Shown: positions 21,655 to 29,572 of the stretch, piece after piece | How the letters are laid out: each line of letters begins with the position of its first letter | Position numbering within the stretch: position 1 is the first letter of the stretch | Virus record (IMG/VR): IMGVR_UViG_3300025159_000228 | Coordinates: 1-36,922 of that record | Reading direction: 5' to 3' (one strand) | From: a virus | Length of the DNA: 36,922 bases | The notes under the pieces: generated by a model | Database searches by the model: none | What the model was told of the DNA's origin: nothing | Seen by the model: the letters and a program-made list of their open reading frames with translations, nothing else | Position numbers and translations under genes: made by a program

Positions 21655-23882
21655 GCGCCCCCCAGGTCCAGCACGCCCGAGATCAGGAGGATCGTGCTCG
21701 GCAGGGGCTTCGACTGCTGGAGCGTCAGGATGCCGCAGTCCCAGCCGAGATGCGTCAGGCGCAGCTCGCCCGTGTACGGCGTCGTCCAGTTCGTCGTGTT
21801 GAATGGCAGCACGTCATAGGTCGCCGTATCCACGTCCGTGCGCGCCTCCAGGCCGATGGTCCGCAGGACCCGGACGACGACCTCCGCCCAGCGCATCTTC
21901 TTCGTCTGCGAGGTCTCTCCGCCGATCGCGACCTCTGGGCGGAGCGTCTGGACGAGCGAGGTGTAGGGCAGGCCGACCTCGACGCGCCGCGCGGCGGGCG
22001 AGACGGTGACGTTGCCGTCTGCCACGACCTGCGTGCCCTGGTCGAGCCCATCCCCGATGACGTGCACGGTCGCGCCGTCCAGGTGGCTCAGCCCGATCAT
22101 GACGTTGCAGGTGAGCCCCACGCCGTTGTCGCAGGTCAGCGCCGCGTCCGTGTGGAGCTGACTGTAATAGAAGGCGCAGTCATCAAAATACTCGATGAAG
22201 CGCTTGGTGCTCCCGCCGATCGTGCGGACCGTCGTGACCCAGACCTGATCGCGGTCGCCGTCCGGGTGCGGAATCACGGCGACGCTCTCGAACTGGCCGC
22301 AGGTCGTGTGCCGGCTCCACGCCACGACGTTCTCCTCGCGGCGGTAGGAGCAGCAGAGCAGCACCCCGTCGCTCCGGAGCGCCCAGAGCCTCGACTGGGG
22401 CTCGCGCTGGTACGCGAGATCGATGATCGTCGCATCCTCGGTCAGATGGTGCGCGAGCAACAGGAGGTCGGGCGCCGTGAAGATGTCGCTGACGCTGTCC
22501 TCGCGCACGGTGAATTCCCGGAGCTGGCGCCCACCACGCGAGACGAAGAGCGTCTGGTCGGCGACGCGAACCGGGGTCACGCCGCGCGTGCCGTGCGTCG
22601 TCTCGCTGCCGACCTGGATGTTCGTGGGCGTGATCGGGTCGCCCGTGCCGCCGCCCCGCGCGACGTACTCCCCGCCGACCGTGAAGACCTGGAGCTGGCG
22701 CGCGCCGATCAGGGATCGGATCGTGTTAATGGACTTCGAGTTGATCGGGAACACGACCGCGTCATCATCGAGCGTGCCGAGACCGAAGTTCTCGTAGTCG
22801 CCGGTCTTGCTGCCGCAGATCCGGTGGCCCGCTGGCAGGTAGAGGCGGTCCTCGAAGAAGTCGCCGCACTCGGGATACTCCGCCGTCAGGCCCCAGAGGC
22901 CCTCCTCGAGCGTCCAGGCGCCGGCCTCGGCGGCGGTGGCGGCGCTCGCGGTGCCCCGGATGGTCGCGCCGGCCACGGTGGTCGAGAGCACGCAGGTGAT
23001 CTCGTACTGGCCGCCATTGATGACCGCATACTTGCCGCAGTCCGTATCGGAGAGCACCGACGTGCCGCGCCAGCCGGCCAGGGCCAGGGTCAGCGTCGTC
23101 GCCTTGCCCACGGGGTCTTTCGCCGCCGGCGTGACCGTGGTCCGCGGCGAGCCCGTGATCTTCCAGGAGCCGCTACAGGTCGCGGTGAGGGAGAGGAACG
23201 CGTCGCAGATCACACCGGTCACCTGCGTCCCGCTCGTGTACGTCAGGATGCCCAGGCGCGCGCCCGCATTGTCGCCCGCGACCACGACGATCTCGCGGTC
23301 TTCGTCCGCCGGGTAAAAGGAGGGCTCCGCGTTCGACGTGACGGTGACCGTGCCGCTCACCGCCGACACGCTGAGATGTCCCGGCGGGCGGTCGCCGTAC
23401 TCGACGGTCGGCGGGGGCGTGAACGTCACCGTCTTGTAGCGCCAGCACGTGTCGCTGTAGCGCTCGAAGCGCCGCGTCGCCTGGTTGCAGGACAGCGCGT
23501 AGAGCACGTCGGCGGACTGGACGAAGTCGAGGTCGTAGAGGTCGGCCGCCGCGTGGACCGTCGTGACCTCGACCGGGTTGCCGCTCGACTCGATCCGCGC
23601 GTTCTGGTGGTAGAAGCGCGTGTAGAGGTCACCGAGCTCCAGGATGTACGCCTGACTCCTGGAGAACTCGAAGGGGCGCACCACGGTGCGCTGCGTCGCG
23701 TCCTTCACCTGCGCGACGAAGCGGAGGCCCGGCCGGCGCGTCACGCCGCCTTGCGGGAGGTTGTGGTAGTTCAGGATCTGCTGGGCGCCCTGGGCGTACT
23801 TCGCCAGGTCGGGGCGCGTGTAGATCGTCTCGGCGACCTCGCCAGTACCGAAGCCGAAGATGACCGGGATCGGGCGGGGCAT
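21651..23882 (-). CDS. Tail tubular protein B (gp12-like)
   Basis: A 743-residue protein in the place of T7 gp12. The N-terminus (FGFGTGEVAETIYTRPDLAKYAQGAQQILNYHNLPQGGVTRRPGLRFV) is the typical tail tubular B start, with the R-R-P-G motif. Beta-rich segments follow, with FEDRLYLPAGH, SLIGARQLQVFTVGGEYVA and RQLREFTV, which are characteristic propeller elements. It forms the nozzle of the short tail. It begins 2 nt after the tail tubular A stop. Many Cys residues (more than ten) are notable for a virion protein. Confidence 0.85.
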   Translation of the reverse strand: MPRPIPVIFGFGTGEVAETIYTRPDLAKYAQGAQQILNYHNLPQGGVTRRPGLRFVAQVKDATQRTVVRPFEFSRSQAYILELGDLYTRFYHQNARIESSGNPVEVTTVHAAADLYDLDFVQSADVLYALSCNQATRRFERYSDTCWRYKTVTFTPPPTVEYGDRPPGHLSVSAVSGTVTVTSNAEPSFYPADEDREIVVVAGDNAGARLGILTYTSGTQVTGVICDAFLSLTATCSGSWKITGSPRTTVTPAAKDPVGKATTLTLALAGWRGTSVLSDTDCGKYAVINGGQYEITCVLSTTVAGATIRGTASAATAAEAGAWTLEEGLWGLTAEYPECGDFFEDRLYLPAGHRICGSKTGDYENFGLGTLDDDAVVFPINSKSINTIRSLIGARQLQVFTVGGEYVARGGGTGDPITPTNIQVGSETTHGTRGVTPVRVADQTLFVSRGGRQLREFTVREDSVSDIFTAPDLLLLAHHLTEDATIIDLAYQREPQSRLWALRSDGVLLCCSYRREENVVAWSRHTTCGQFESVAVIPHPDGDRDQVWVTTVRTIGGSTKRFIEYFDDCAFYYSQLHTDAALTCDNGVGLTCNVMIGLSHLDGATVHVIGDGLDQGTQVVADGNVTVSPAARRVEVGLPYTSLVQTLRPEVAIGGETSQTKKMRWAEVVVRVLRTIGLEARTDVDTATYDVLPFNTTNWTTPYTGELRLTHLGWDCGILTLQQSKPLPSTILLISGVLDLGGA

Positions 23883-23884
23883 TG

Positions 23885-24724
23885 TCAGCGCACGCGCGTC
23901 AGCGTGCGGCTCAGCAGGCGCTTGAGCGCCCGCCCTTCCTGCCCATCGCGGCTCTTCGCGGCCTTCCATTTGTCCGCTACCTGCTTGGCGAGCACCTCGG
24001 CGAGCGCCGCGTTCCGCGTCAGCGGGTAGGCCGCGCGAAACGCCAGCTCGTAGGTGAAGGCGTCCGTGAAGAGCGGATCCCACTTTGTCACGTCGTCCGC
24101 CCGCCCGATGTAGAGGATCGCGGGCGAGCACCCGTCGGTCACGAGCACCTTGTACGACGTGCCTGCGTCGCAGCCGTACTCGATGCGCCACGCCTCCTCT
24201 TCGCCGAGGTTGGCCTCGAGCACCATCAGCGCGAGCGGCGCGCACGTGCCATCGGGAAGCGTGAACTGGTACGTGTACTCCCAGACGGGCTTGCAGGTCA
24301 ACTCCGTCATGCCGCACCCGGGGCCGGCGCGCATCGAGGCGAAATTCCAGTTGTGCCCGCGCAGCACCTCGTCCAGCGTCGGCGTGTAGAGCGCGTTCAT
24401 GAGTTGCGCGGAGGGTTTGTTCTGCGTCAGGCTCGTGATCGTCTGGTCCCCGATCAGCAAGAGCGCGTTGTTGACGATGTCGAGCGAGGTCGCCGGCATG
24501 CCGCCGATGCCGCCCACGATCGTCCAGTAGAGCGCGCACCCGCCCGTGGGCACCGGGACTTGCAGGTCCACGCGGAACGAGGCGGCCGCCATCGCGGACG
24601 GATACGCCTCGGAGGGCCACCCCGCCGTCGCGAGCACCTGGTAGGGCGGCGACGGGAACCGGCCCGAGACCGTGACGACGCACGTATTGGCCGCGAGCTC
24701 CTGGCTGCCGATCGTGAGCGCCAT
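23885..24724 (-). CDS. Tail tubular protein A (gp11-like) with extra N-terminal domain
   Basis: A 279-residue protein. Residues from about 78 on match podovirus tail tubular A (gatekeeper ring between portal and nozzle): SLDIVNNALLLIGDQTITSL, then NALYTPTLDEVLRGHNWNFAS, and later DPLFTDAFTYELAFRAAYPLT. The first 75 residues form a separate beta-like segment with several Pro, and the junction (GGIGGMPATSLD) contains the Met that would be the usual start. The start ATG 24724 sits in a TGATG overlap with the fibre-like gene, supporting the longer form. An internal start at the junction Met is possible. Confidence 0.8.
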   Translation of the reverse strand: MALTIGSQELAANTCVVTVSGRFPSPPYQVLATAGWPSEAYPSAMAAASFRVDLQVPVPTGGCALYWTIVGGIGGMPATSLDIVNNALLLIGDQTITSLTQNKPSAQLMNALYTPTLDEVLRGHNWNFASMRAGPGCGMTELTCKPVWEYTYQFTLPDGTCAPLALMVLEANLGEEEAWRIEYGCDAGTSYKVLVTDGCSPAILYIGRADDVTKWDPLFTDAFTYELAFRAAYPLTRNAALAEVLAKQVADKWKAAKSRDGQEGRALKRLLSRTLTRVR

Positions 24725-25761
24725 CAGGCGTTTTTCCCGCGGCTGTCGATCCACCCGGTGGTCGCAATGCGCAAGCGATGCGTCGCGCCCGAGGCGCTGA
24801 TCCGCGAGCGGATCTGGGCGCTCGTGTCTGCGCGCACGAGGATCTGGCCGGGATTCGGCGACACGGTCGTGCCGCCGCCTGCGGTCTGACCGAGCGGGCC
24901 AGCGCTGACGGACGCCGCCTCGTCGGTGACGGCGAGATCGCTCAGATACACGACGGGCGTCCCCCCGGCGGACGTGTCGTCGTAGGCCAGTGCGTTGACG
25001 AGCGCGAGGACGCTCACGCCGGTCGGTACGCTCAGGGTGCGCGTCACCGCCGCCGTGCCGGGATTCGAGACGTTGATGTCGAGCGGCGGGTCAGACCACT
25101 GGAACAGGTCGCCGTCCTGCACGAACGCGAGGATGTTCGCCGACCCATCCGTCCGCACGGAGCCGATCCGGCGGTACTGGTCATAGCTCGCCGGGATGTT
25201 CGCCGCCGTCACCGAGGTATCGAAGCCGGCATCCACCACGCCGGTGTCGCTGCGCCGGATCAGGAACACGTGATACCACGTGCTGGTGCCGACGGCGCCC
25301 GAGAAGAGCCCGCCCTGATTCGTGCCCACCGCCCACGCCGCATCGATCTGCTTGGTGAGCGCCGCCGTGAGATTCAGGAGCACGCGACTCGTGATCGTCG
25401 CGTGGTAGCTCGCGGCGGCGCCGACGGCAATCGTAATGTCGTGGTCGGTATCCACGGCGTGCGAGAGTCCGAGCCCCGTCAGCTCGCTGAGCCAGGTCGC
25501 CACCGCGGCGGTCTGAAATGAGGGATACGCGCCCGCCCCGTTGGAGGTGAGCACCTGCGCGGCCGTGCCCGCGCCATCAGGCACCGCGATGAACGTGTTC
25601 CCGTCGCTCACCGGCACGAGGTATTGCGTGAGACACGAGTGCCGCCACGCCGAGCCGTCCCAGCACTTCAGGACGCGATCCGTCGCGTCGAACACCCAGG
25701 TGTAGCCAGTCACACAGTCCGTGACGGCCCCGGGGTCGTCACGAACGAAGAGCCCGCGCAT
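24724..25761 (-). CDS. Tail fibre/appendage-like protein
   Basis: A 345-residue protein rich in Thr, Ser, Ala, Gly and Asp with few Lys, as in trimeric fibre proteins. It begins with a short domain containing YTWVFDATDRVLKCWDGSAW, a beta-hairpin seen in many phage fibres, then GTAAQVLTSNGAGAYPSFQTA, a fibre linker motif. The C-terminal half is beta-rich. GGAGG precedes the ATG by 4 nt. It lies between capsid genes and tail tubular A. It may recognise the host surface, but receptor-binding specificity is not readable. Confidence 0.65.
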   Translation of the reverse strand: MRGLFVRDDPGAVTDCVTGYTWVFDATDRVLKCWDGSAWRHSCLTQYLVPVSDGNTFIAVPDGAGTAAQVLTSNGAGAYPSFQTAAVATWLSELTGLGLSHAVDTDHDITIAVGAAASYHATITSRVLLNLTAALTKQIDAAWAVGTNQGGLFSGAVGTSTWYHVFLIRRSDTGVVDAGFDTSVTAANIPASYDQYRRIGSVRTDGSANILAFVQDGDLFQWSDPPLDINVSNPGTAAVTRTLSVPTGVSVLALVNALAYDDTSAGGTPVVYLSDLAVTDEAASVSAGPLGQTAGGGTTVSPNPGQILVRADTSAQIRSRISASGATHRLRIATTGWIDSRGKNA

Positions 25762-25772
25762 CGGGCCTCCGT

Positions 25773-25808
25773 GGCGAGGACGCGGCCCGTGAGGACCGCG
25801 CCCTCGCC
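25773..25808 (-). terminator. Strong hairpin after the capsid-associated gene
   Basis: A 36-nt inverted repeat begins 8 nt after the stop of the capsid-associated gene: a 7-bp arm (GGCGAGG with CCTCGCC), one A-C mismatch, then a 5-bp arm (CGCGG with CCGCG) and a 10-nt loop. It has no U-run after it in the direction of transcription, so it may act as a partial terminator, RNA 3'-end stabiliser or processing site that raises capsid over tail expression, as the terminator after T7 gene 10 does. Confidence 0.5.
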
Positions 25809-25816
25809 GTCAGGGG

Positions 25817-26401
25817 TTACGGCTCGCGCACGTGCAGCACGAGCGTGAACTTGCCGCTGGTCAGCGCCGCGCCCTCCTTGGTGCCCGCGGTGTACGCGCC
25901 GGGCGCCCCGCCCTGGGAATAGGCGTTGCCGTCGTTGTAGAGGTTCGTCAGCACGATGTCCGTGTCGCAGGTGTACGTGTAGCCCACGCCGCACCCGTCG
26001 CCCGTCGTGCCGTGCTTCTGGATCTTCGAGCAGTCGAACGCCCACTGCTGCTGCAGGGCCGCGAGCATGATGCCCTTCTGGTACAGCGTGTTGACCGGCC
26101 CGATGAGCCGCGCGCAGCAGTAGGGGTCGCCCACCGCCAGGACGGTCGTGGGCACGCAGGTGCCCGCCGCGGTCCGCTCCCAGTAGAGCTCGCCGCCGAG
26201 GATCTGGGTCCCGGCCCGGACGCGGATGAGGCTGACGCACTCCCCCACGCCGAGCACGCGGCCGGTCGCCGCGATGAAGCTGCCGGTCTTGAACGGCGAG
26301 CGCGCCGCCACGGCCTTGATGCCATAGCCGCAGTCGAGGTCGGCGAGCTCGGTGCCGCGCCACTTCGGGTGGCTGCTGTTGTAGCTGGGATTCTCTGCCA
26401 T
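25817..26401 (-). CDS. Capsid-associated structural protein of unknown role
   Basis: A 194-residue protein directly after the major capsid gene (15-nt gap with a GGGAGG RBS). It is beta-rich, with seven to eight Cys (CGYGIKAV, GECVSL, GTCVPTT, CCARLIG, CSKIQ, CGVGYTYTCD) and an internal repeat of short hydrophobic strands. The position suggests a head decoration, stabilising or head-to-tail protein. The Cys content could allow disulphides in the mature particle. No family recognised with confidence. Confidence 0.6.
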   Translation of the reverse strand: MAENPSYNSSHPKWRGTELADLDCGYGIKAVAARSPFKTGSFIAATGRVLGVGECVSLIRVRAGTQILGGELYWERTAAGTCVPTTVLAVGDPYCCARLIGPVNTLYQKGIMLAALQQQWAFDCSKIQKHGTTGDGCGVGYTYTCDTDIVLTNLYNDGNAYSQGGAPGAYTAGTKEGAALTSGKFTLVLHVREP

Positions 26402-26416
26402 GTCTGCTCGCCTCCC

Positions 26417-27343
26417 TTACACGCTCTCGTCGATGTCGATCTCGACCACGCCGGCATCCAGGATGCGCGCGGCGCCGAGCGAGGTCTCGAGGTAGGTCTG
26501 CCAGGAATAGCTCAGATCGTCGCGCTCGCTGACCCGCACGTTCAGCTCGAGCGCGAACGACAGGCCCACGGCGCTCTTGTGGTACAGGTAGTTGCTGCGA
26601 ATGTTGCCGGTCTTCGGCAGCACCGGCGTGATCGTGCCGCCCGTGAGGACGGCGTTCTCGTCGGGGATCGCGTCGGAGATCATGATGACGCGCGCGCCCA
26701 TGAAGGTCGCGCCCTGCCCGATGGTGCCCTGCTGGATCGCCGCGAGGTTGGAGTAGTCGCGGCTGGTGACCTGCGCGTCTGCCATCAGGTCTTCGATGGC
26801 ATAGGCGGAGATGAGCAGCGCCCGGTCCTGGCGCGGCACGCCCGCGTTGTCCAGAATCCGGTTGGCCTGGCGCCACTTCGCCATCGTGAAGCCGGTGCCG
26901 CCGTTGGCGATCTGCTGCGAGGCGGGCAGCGCCACGTTGGTCCGCGCGTCCGAGGCGTCCACGCTGACGGCGTTGCCGTCGATGGCGTTGACGATGGTCC
27001 GCGCCACGCGCACGCGCCAGGCGCGCGCGAGGTTCTGGGTGTACTCGTTCTTCGGATCGACCATCATCTTGGCGGTGTCGAGCGTGTCGAGCAGCTCGCT
27101 GCCGGCGTAGTCCGCCATGATGGCGAGCCGCGCCGAGTGCGTCATCGGGGTGTGGGGCGTCGGATTGTGGCGGCTGGTGACGTTCGTGAGCTCCACGCCG
27201 CCCAGGCGCTCCCACTTGTCGGTCTTGCCGGTGATCGTCCGCACGCGGACGGTGGACCGGATCATCTCCGGGTCCTCCGCCATCAGGCTGACGATCGTGT
27301 CCTGCAGGGCAGGCACGAAGCTGATGTCAACGTTCGTGGCCAT
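26417..27343 (-). CDS. Major capsid protein
   Basis: A 308-residue protein following the scaffold gene block, with the composition and layout of podovirus/HK97-fold capsid proteins. It shows FVPALQDTIVSLMAEDPEMIRSTVRV (N-arm), SARLAIMADYAGSELLDTLDTAKMMVDPKNEYTQNLARAWRVRVARTIVNAI (E-loop and spine-helix region), and TFMGARVIMISDAIP with LYHKSAVGLSFALELNVRVSERDDLSYSWQTYLETSLG at the C-terminus (P-domain strands). It has its own RBS (GGGAGAG) and a 170-nt leader with hairpins, unlike the overlapping genes around it. It should be the most abundant virion protein. Confidence 0.8.
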   Translation of the reverse strand: MATNVDISFVPALQDTIVSLMAEDPEMIRSTVRVRTITGKTDKWERLGGVELTNVTSRHNPTPHTPMTHSARLAIMADYAGSELLDTLDTAKMMVDPKNEYTQNLARAWRVRVARTIVNAIDGNAVSVDASDARTNVALPASQQIANGGTGFTMAKWRQANRILDNAGVPRQDRALLISAYAIEDLMADAQVTSRDYSNLAAIQQGTIGQGATFMGARVIMISDAIPDENAVLTGGTITPVLPKTGNIRSNYLYHKSAVGLSFALELNVRVSERDDLSYSWQTYLETSLGAARILDAGVVEIDIDESV

Positions 27344-27513
27344 TGAAGCGCTCTCCCACTCAGTGCTCGGACTGCCTCACCAAGCGGCGAGTAGTCGGGG
27401 ACACTCCCCGGCTCGCCTCACGGCCTTGTCGCGCCGTTCCCTCGCCCCGTCTGTCCGGGGCGTCGCGGGGGCCTCGCGGCTAATCCCGCAATTGTGCTGC
27501 TACGTCACGACCG
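27344..27513 (-). promoter_or_regulatory. Hairpin-rich leader before the major capsid gene
   Basis: This is the longest non-coding gap in the virion operon. It contains a 7-bp stem with a 6-nt loop (CGCCCCG and CGGGGCG, 27443-27462) and a 6-bp stem with a 3-nt loop (CGGGGA and TCCCCG, 27396-27410). Such structures could terminate upstream transcripts, stabilise a processed capsid mRNA or belong to a capsid promoter region. I see no convincing -35/-10 pair. Confidence 0.5.
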
Positions 27514-27678
27514 CTACAGTCGCTCGCGGCACAGTGTCCCGTCCGGACCCAGAACAGGACGCCACCAGACACCTTCCGCATCAGGGAAGGCGATGGGGTC
27601 CGTGCGCGTCTTCAGCGGTGTCATCCCGATCCAGAAGAGAGGAGCCTCCGGAAGCGCGCGCAGCTCGTCGAGTGTCAT
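27514..27678 (-). CDS. Small hypothetical protein (54 aa)
   Basis: A 54-residue ORF joined by TGATG to the preceding zinc-finger-like gene and ending at the hairpin leader of the capsid gene. It has several Trp and Pro residues (PLFWIGMTPLKT, EGVWWRPVLGPDG), suggesting a compact beta domain. No family recognised. Confidence 0.55.
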   Translation of the reverse strand: MTLDELRALPEAPLFWIGMTPLKTRTDPIAFPDAEGVWWRPVLGPDGTLCRERL

Positions 27679-27923
27679 CACCCGAGCACCACCTTGATGC
27701 CGGGCAGCTCGCCCGTGGCGTGCCCCTGGTAGACGACCAGGTGGCAGCCGCAGAGCTCGCACCGCCCGCTGACGCTCGGCTCCTCGACCGTGTTCGCGTG
27801 GCGCTTGGGCGGCCACGCCTTCGGCCGGAAGACGTGCTGGTCTTCCTGCTCCTCGCACTCATCCTTGCCGGCGTACTGGTACTGCGAGGGCGCCACCGTC
27901 TGCGTCTTCTGGCGCTGGCCCAT
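27678..27923 (-). CDS. Small protein with C-terminal zinc knuckle (81 aa)
   Basis: An 81-residue ORF coupled by TGATG on both sides. The N-terminal half is polar (Gln, Lys, Glu) and the C-terminal half contains CELCGCHLVVYQGH, a Cys/His cluster that could hold zinc. It lies between scaffold and capsid. It may be a minor structural or assembly factor; no family recognised. Confidence 0.6.
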   Translation of the reverse strand: MGQRQKTQTVAPSQYQYAGKDECEEQEDQHVFRPKAWPPKRHANTVEEPSVSGRCELCGCHLVVYQGHATGELPGIKVVLG

Positions 27924-28147
27924 CAGCTGCGCCTCCGGATGATCACGTCGAAGAAGATGCAGGTCGCCGCCGTGCCCCAGAAGTCGCTGGCGGGGGTCGT
28001 CTCGCTCGTCTCCACGATCATGGCGTCGATGCCCGTGCCGATGCCCGCGCCCCCGCGGCTCTCGGAGCCTTGCGCGGTCAGGGGCTCTAGGCGCACACAC
28101 GTGCCGTCGATCTTCTCGACCTTCATGCCCCAGCGTGTCAGTTCCAT
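27923..28147 (-). CDS. Small beta-rich hypothetical protein (74 aa)
   Basis: A 74-residue ORF with a GGGGAG RBS 6-7 nt before its ATG, 11 nt after the scaffold gene. It has Gly-rich middle (SESRGGAGIGTGID) and short beta strands at both ends, ending in Arg residues. It lies in the scaffold-to-capsid interval. Function unknown. Confidence 0.55.
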   Translation of the reverse strand: MELTRWGMKVEKIDGTCVRLEPLTAQGSESRGGAGIGTGIDAMIVETSETTPASDFWGTAATCIFFDVIIRRRS

Positions 28148-28158
28148 GCTGTCTCCCC

Positions 28159-28998
28159 TCAGCGCGCGCTGGCGCGCGTCACCGCGATGATCTCGTCCAC
28201 CAGCGCCATGCGCCGGGGATCGCCCTCGGGCATCTCCTGCAACTGCTTCCTGATCTCGTTGGCGCGCTCCGTCGCCGCCTCGCGGCTGAGCGTCTGGTAG
28301 CCCTCGCCCGACATCGCGCCGTGCTCGACGAGCGCCGTGCCGACCTGCGCCCAGGCGCGCACCATCGCCGGGTGCCGGCTCGCGGCGTAGAGCGCGCTCG
28401 CCGGGTTCGTCAGCGCCTCCTCGAGATCCGCGCCGCCGAACTCCGTGATCGCGCGGTTGGCGCGCCCGACCATCGCGTCGTAGTTCGGGCCCCACTCCGT
28501 GCGGAGCTTGACCTCGACGGCCTTCGCCTCCTGGGTCGCCGCGCTCAGGCGCGTGCGCTCGAGCCCGCCGTAGAAGTCGATCGCCGCCTGCACGACCGCG
28601 GGCGGCGCGCCGGCCGCATGCATCGCCGAGAGGAACTGCGCCTCCACCGCCGCATCCCAGCCGCTGTCGATCGCCGCCTCGGGGCGCTTGACCTGGTACT
28701 GCGTCGGCGCGTCGGGGACGCCGAGACGCTTGCGGAGCTCCGTCTGATACGCGGTGCGCTCCTCGGGCGTGGCCTTCTCGCCAGGCTCCAGGAGCCCGCT
28801 CGGCTTGGTCCCCACGAGCTTCTTGGTCTCGACGAACGCCTTGGCGAGCTGGGGGCCGACCTCGGTCCAGTCGGCACCTTTGAAGCTCTCCAGCGACTTC
28901 TCCTGCGCCAGCGGCGCGAGGTCGCCCGTGAGCCCGGTGCGCCAGTCCGAAGGCGGCGGCGCGGGATCGACCGGCAGGACGGGGACAGGATCCGCCAT
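28159..28998 (-). CDS. Capsid assembly scaffolding protein
   Basis: A 279-residue, acidic, helix-rich protein upstream of the capsid gene, the usual place and composition of podovirus scaffolds. It has a Pro-rich N-terminus (PVPVLPVDPAPPPSDW), a middle with TEVGPQLAKAFVETKKLVG and PDAPTQYQVKRPE, typical of the T7-type scaffold family, and a basic C-terminal helix (ANEIRKQLQEM plus EIIAVTRASAR) that could bind the capsid protein. I prefer ATG 28998 over GTG 29001 because AGGAG lies 5 nt before the ATG and only 2 nt before the GTG. TGATG overlap with the upstream gene. Confidence 0.78.
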   Translation of the reverse strand: MADPVPVLPVDPAPPPSDWRTGLTGDLAPLAQEKSLESFKGADWTEVGPQLAKAFVETKKLVGTKPSGLLEPGEKATPEERTAYQTELRKRLGVPDAPTQYQVKRPEAAIDSGWDAAVEAQFLSAMHAAGAPPAVVQAAIDFYGGLERTRLSAATQEAKAVEVKLRTEWGPNYDAMVGRANRAITEFGGADLEEALTNPASALYAASRHPAMVRAWAQVGTALVEHGAMSGEGYQTLSREAATERANEIRKQLQEMPEGDPRRMALVDEIIAVTRASAR

Positions 28999-29210
28999 CA
29001 CTTCTCCTCTTTCGCCTTCGCGCGCCGCAGCGCGCTGCTCTTGAGCAGGATGTGGAGCAGCAGGTTCGTCGCGCCCGCGCGCGCCAGCGGATCGGGCATG
29101 GCCGCCGCAGCGACCTTCAGGTCATCCAGTACGAGCGTCGTATCGCGCGACGGCGCGAACACGTGCGCGTAGGCGTCGGCGGTGGTGCGCTGGGCGGGGG
29201 TCAGACTCAT
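28998..29210 (-). CDS. Bbp19-like small phage protein
   Basis: A 70-residue protein with an ATGA overlap to the RyR gene. The pattern AYAHVFAPSRDTTLVLDDLKVAA...PDPLARAGATNLLLHILL follows the small Bbp19-type family I associate with podovirus head regions: an aromatic helix, a leader strand, then Asp-Pro and a final hydrophobic helix. The C-terminus is Lys/Glu-rich. Its precise role is unknown, but it is usually encoded between portal and scaffold, as here. Confidence 0.65.
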   Translation of the reverse strand: MSLTPAQRTTADAYAHVFAPSRDTTLVLDDLKVAAAAMPDPLARAGATNLLLHILLKSSALRRAKAKEEK

Positions 29211-29572
29211 GCGTCGTAGATCCATTGGCGAGCGATCTCGCACAACGCGACGAACACAGCATCCTTGTCGCGCTCCAATTGCCCGAGCTGGGCGTATGGA
29301 ACGAGATCGGGATGGTGGCGCTGTTCGCGATCGTAGACCTCACCGTAGGTCCATCCATTTGCGAGATACGCCTGCATCCACGAGCCATGTAACTCTTCGG
29401 GCGACGTTGATCTCCGCTCGCCGCACTGCCTGTCTATCACGCCCAGGAATTGCTTGCGGAAGTCATCTTCGCGCTCTGACCATGCACTCGGCACGATCGG
29501 CGCGCCAGCGGCTTGCGCCGCAAGACGCGCAGCTTCATAGACAAACACTGCGCGTCGTTCCACCAAGCTCAT
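29207..29572 (-). CDS. RyR-domain protein
   Basis: A 121-residue protein whose C-terminal half matches the RyR repeat domain: SPEELHGSWMQAYLANGW, then TYGEVYDREQRHHPDLVPYAQL, followed by LERDKDAVF. The hallmark residues are W-x(8)-G-W-x-Y-G and H-P-x-L-x-P-Y, all visible. RyR domains occur in ryanodine receptors and in many bacterial and phage proteins of unknown role. The N-terminal half is helical and basic. The codon composition is AT-richer than its neighbours, so it may be a moron gene. ATGA overlap with portal upstream and with the Bbp19-like gene downstream. Confidence 0.82.
   Translation of the reverse strand: MSLVERRAVFVYEAARLAAQAAGAPIVPSAWSEREDDFRKQFLGVIDRQCGERRSTSPEELHGSWMQAYLANGWTYGEVYDREQRHHPDLVPYAQLGQLERDKDAVFVALCEIARQWIYDA

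Noticed and set aside
21648-24029. A 793-codon open frame on the + strand
   Set aside because: Antisense to tail tubular B and A; composition (Arg, Asp, Val, Gly-rich, no domain) and the clear family features of the - strand proteins show it is a shadow.
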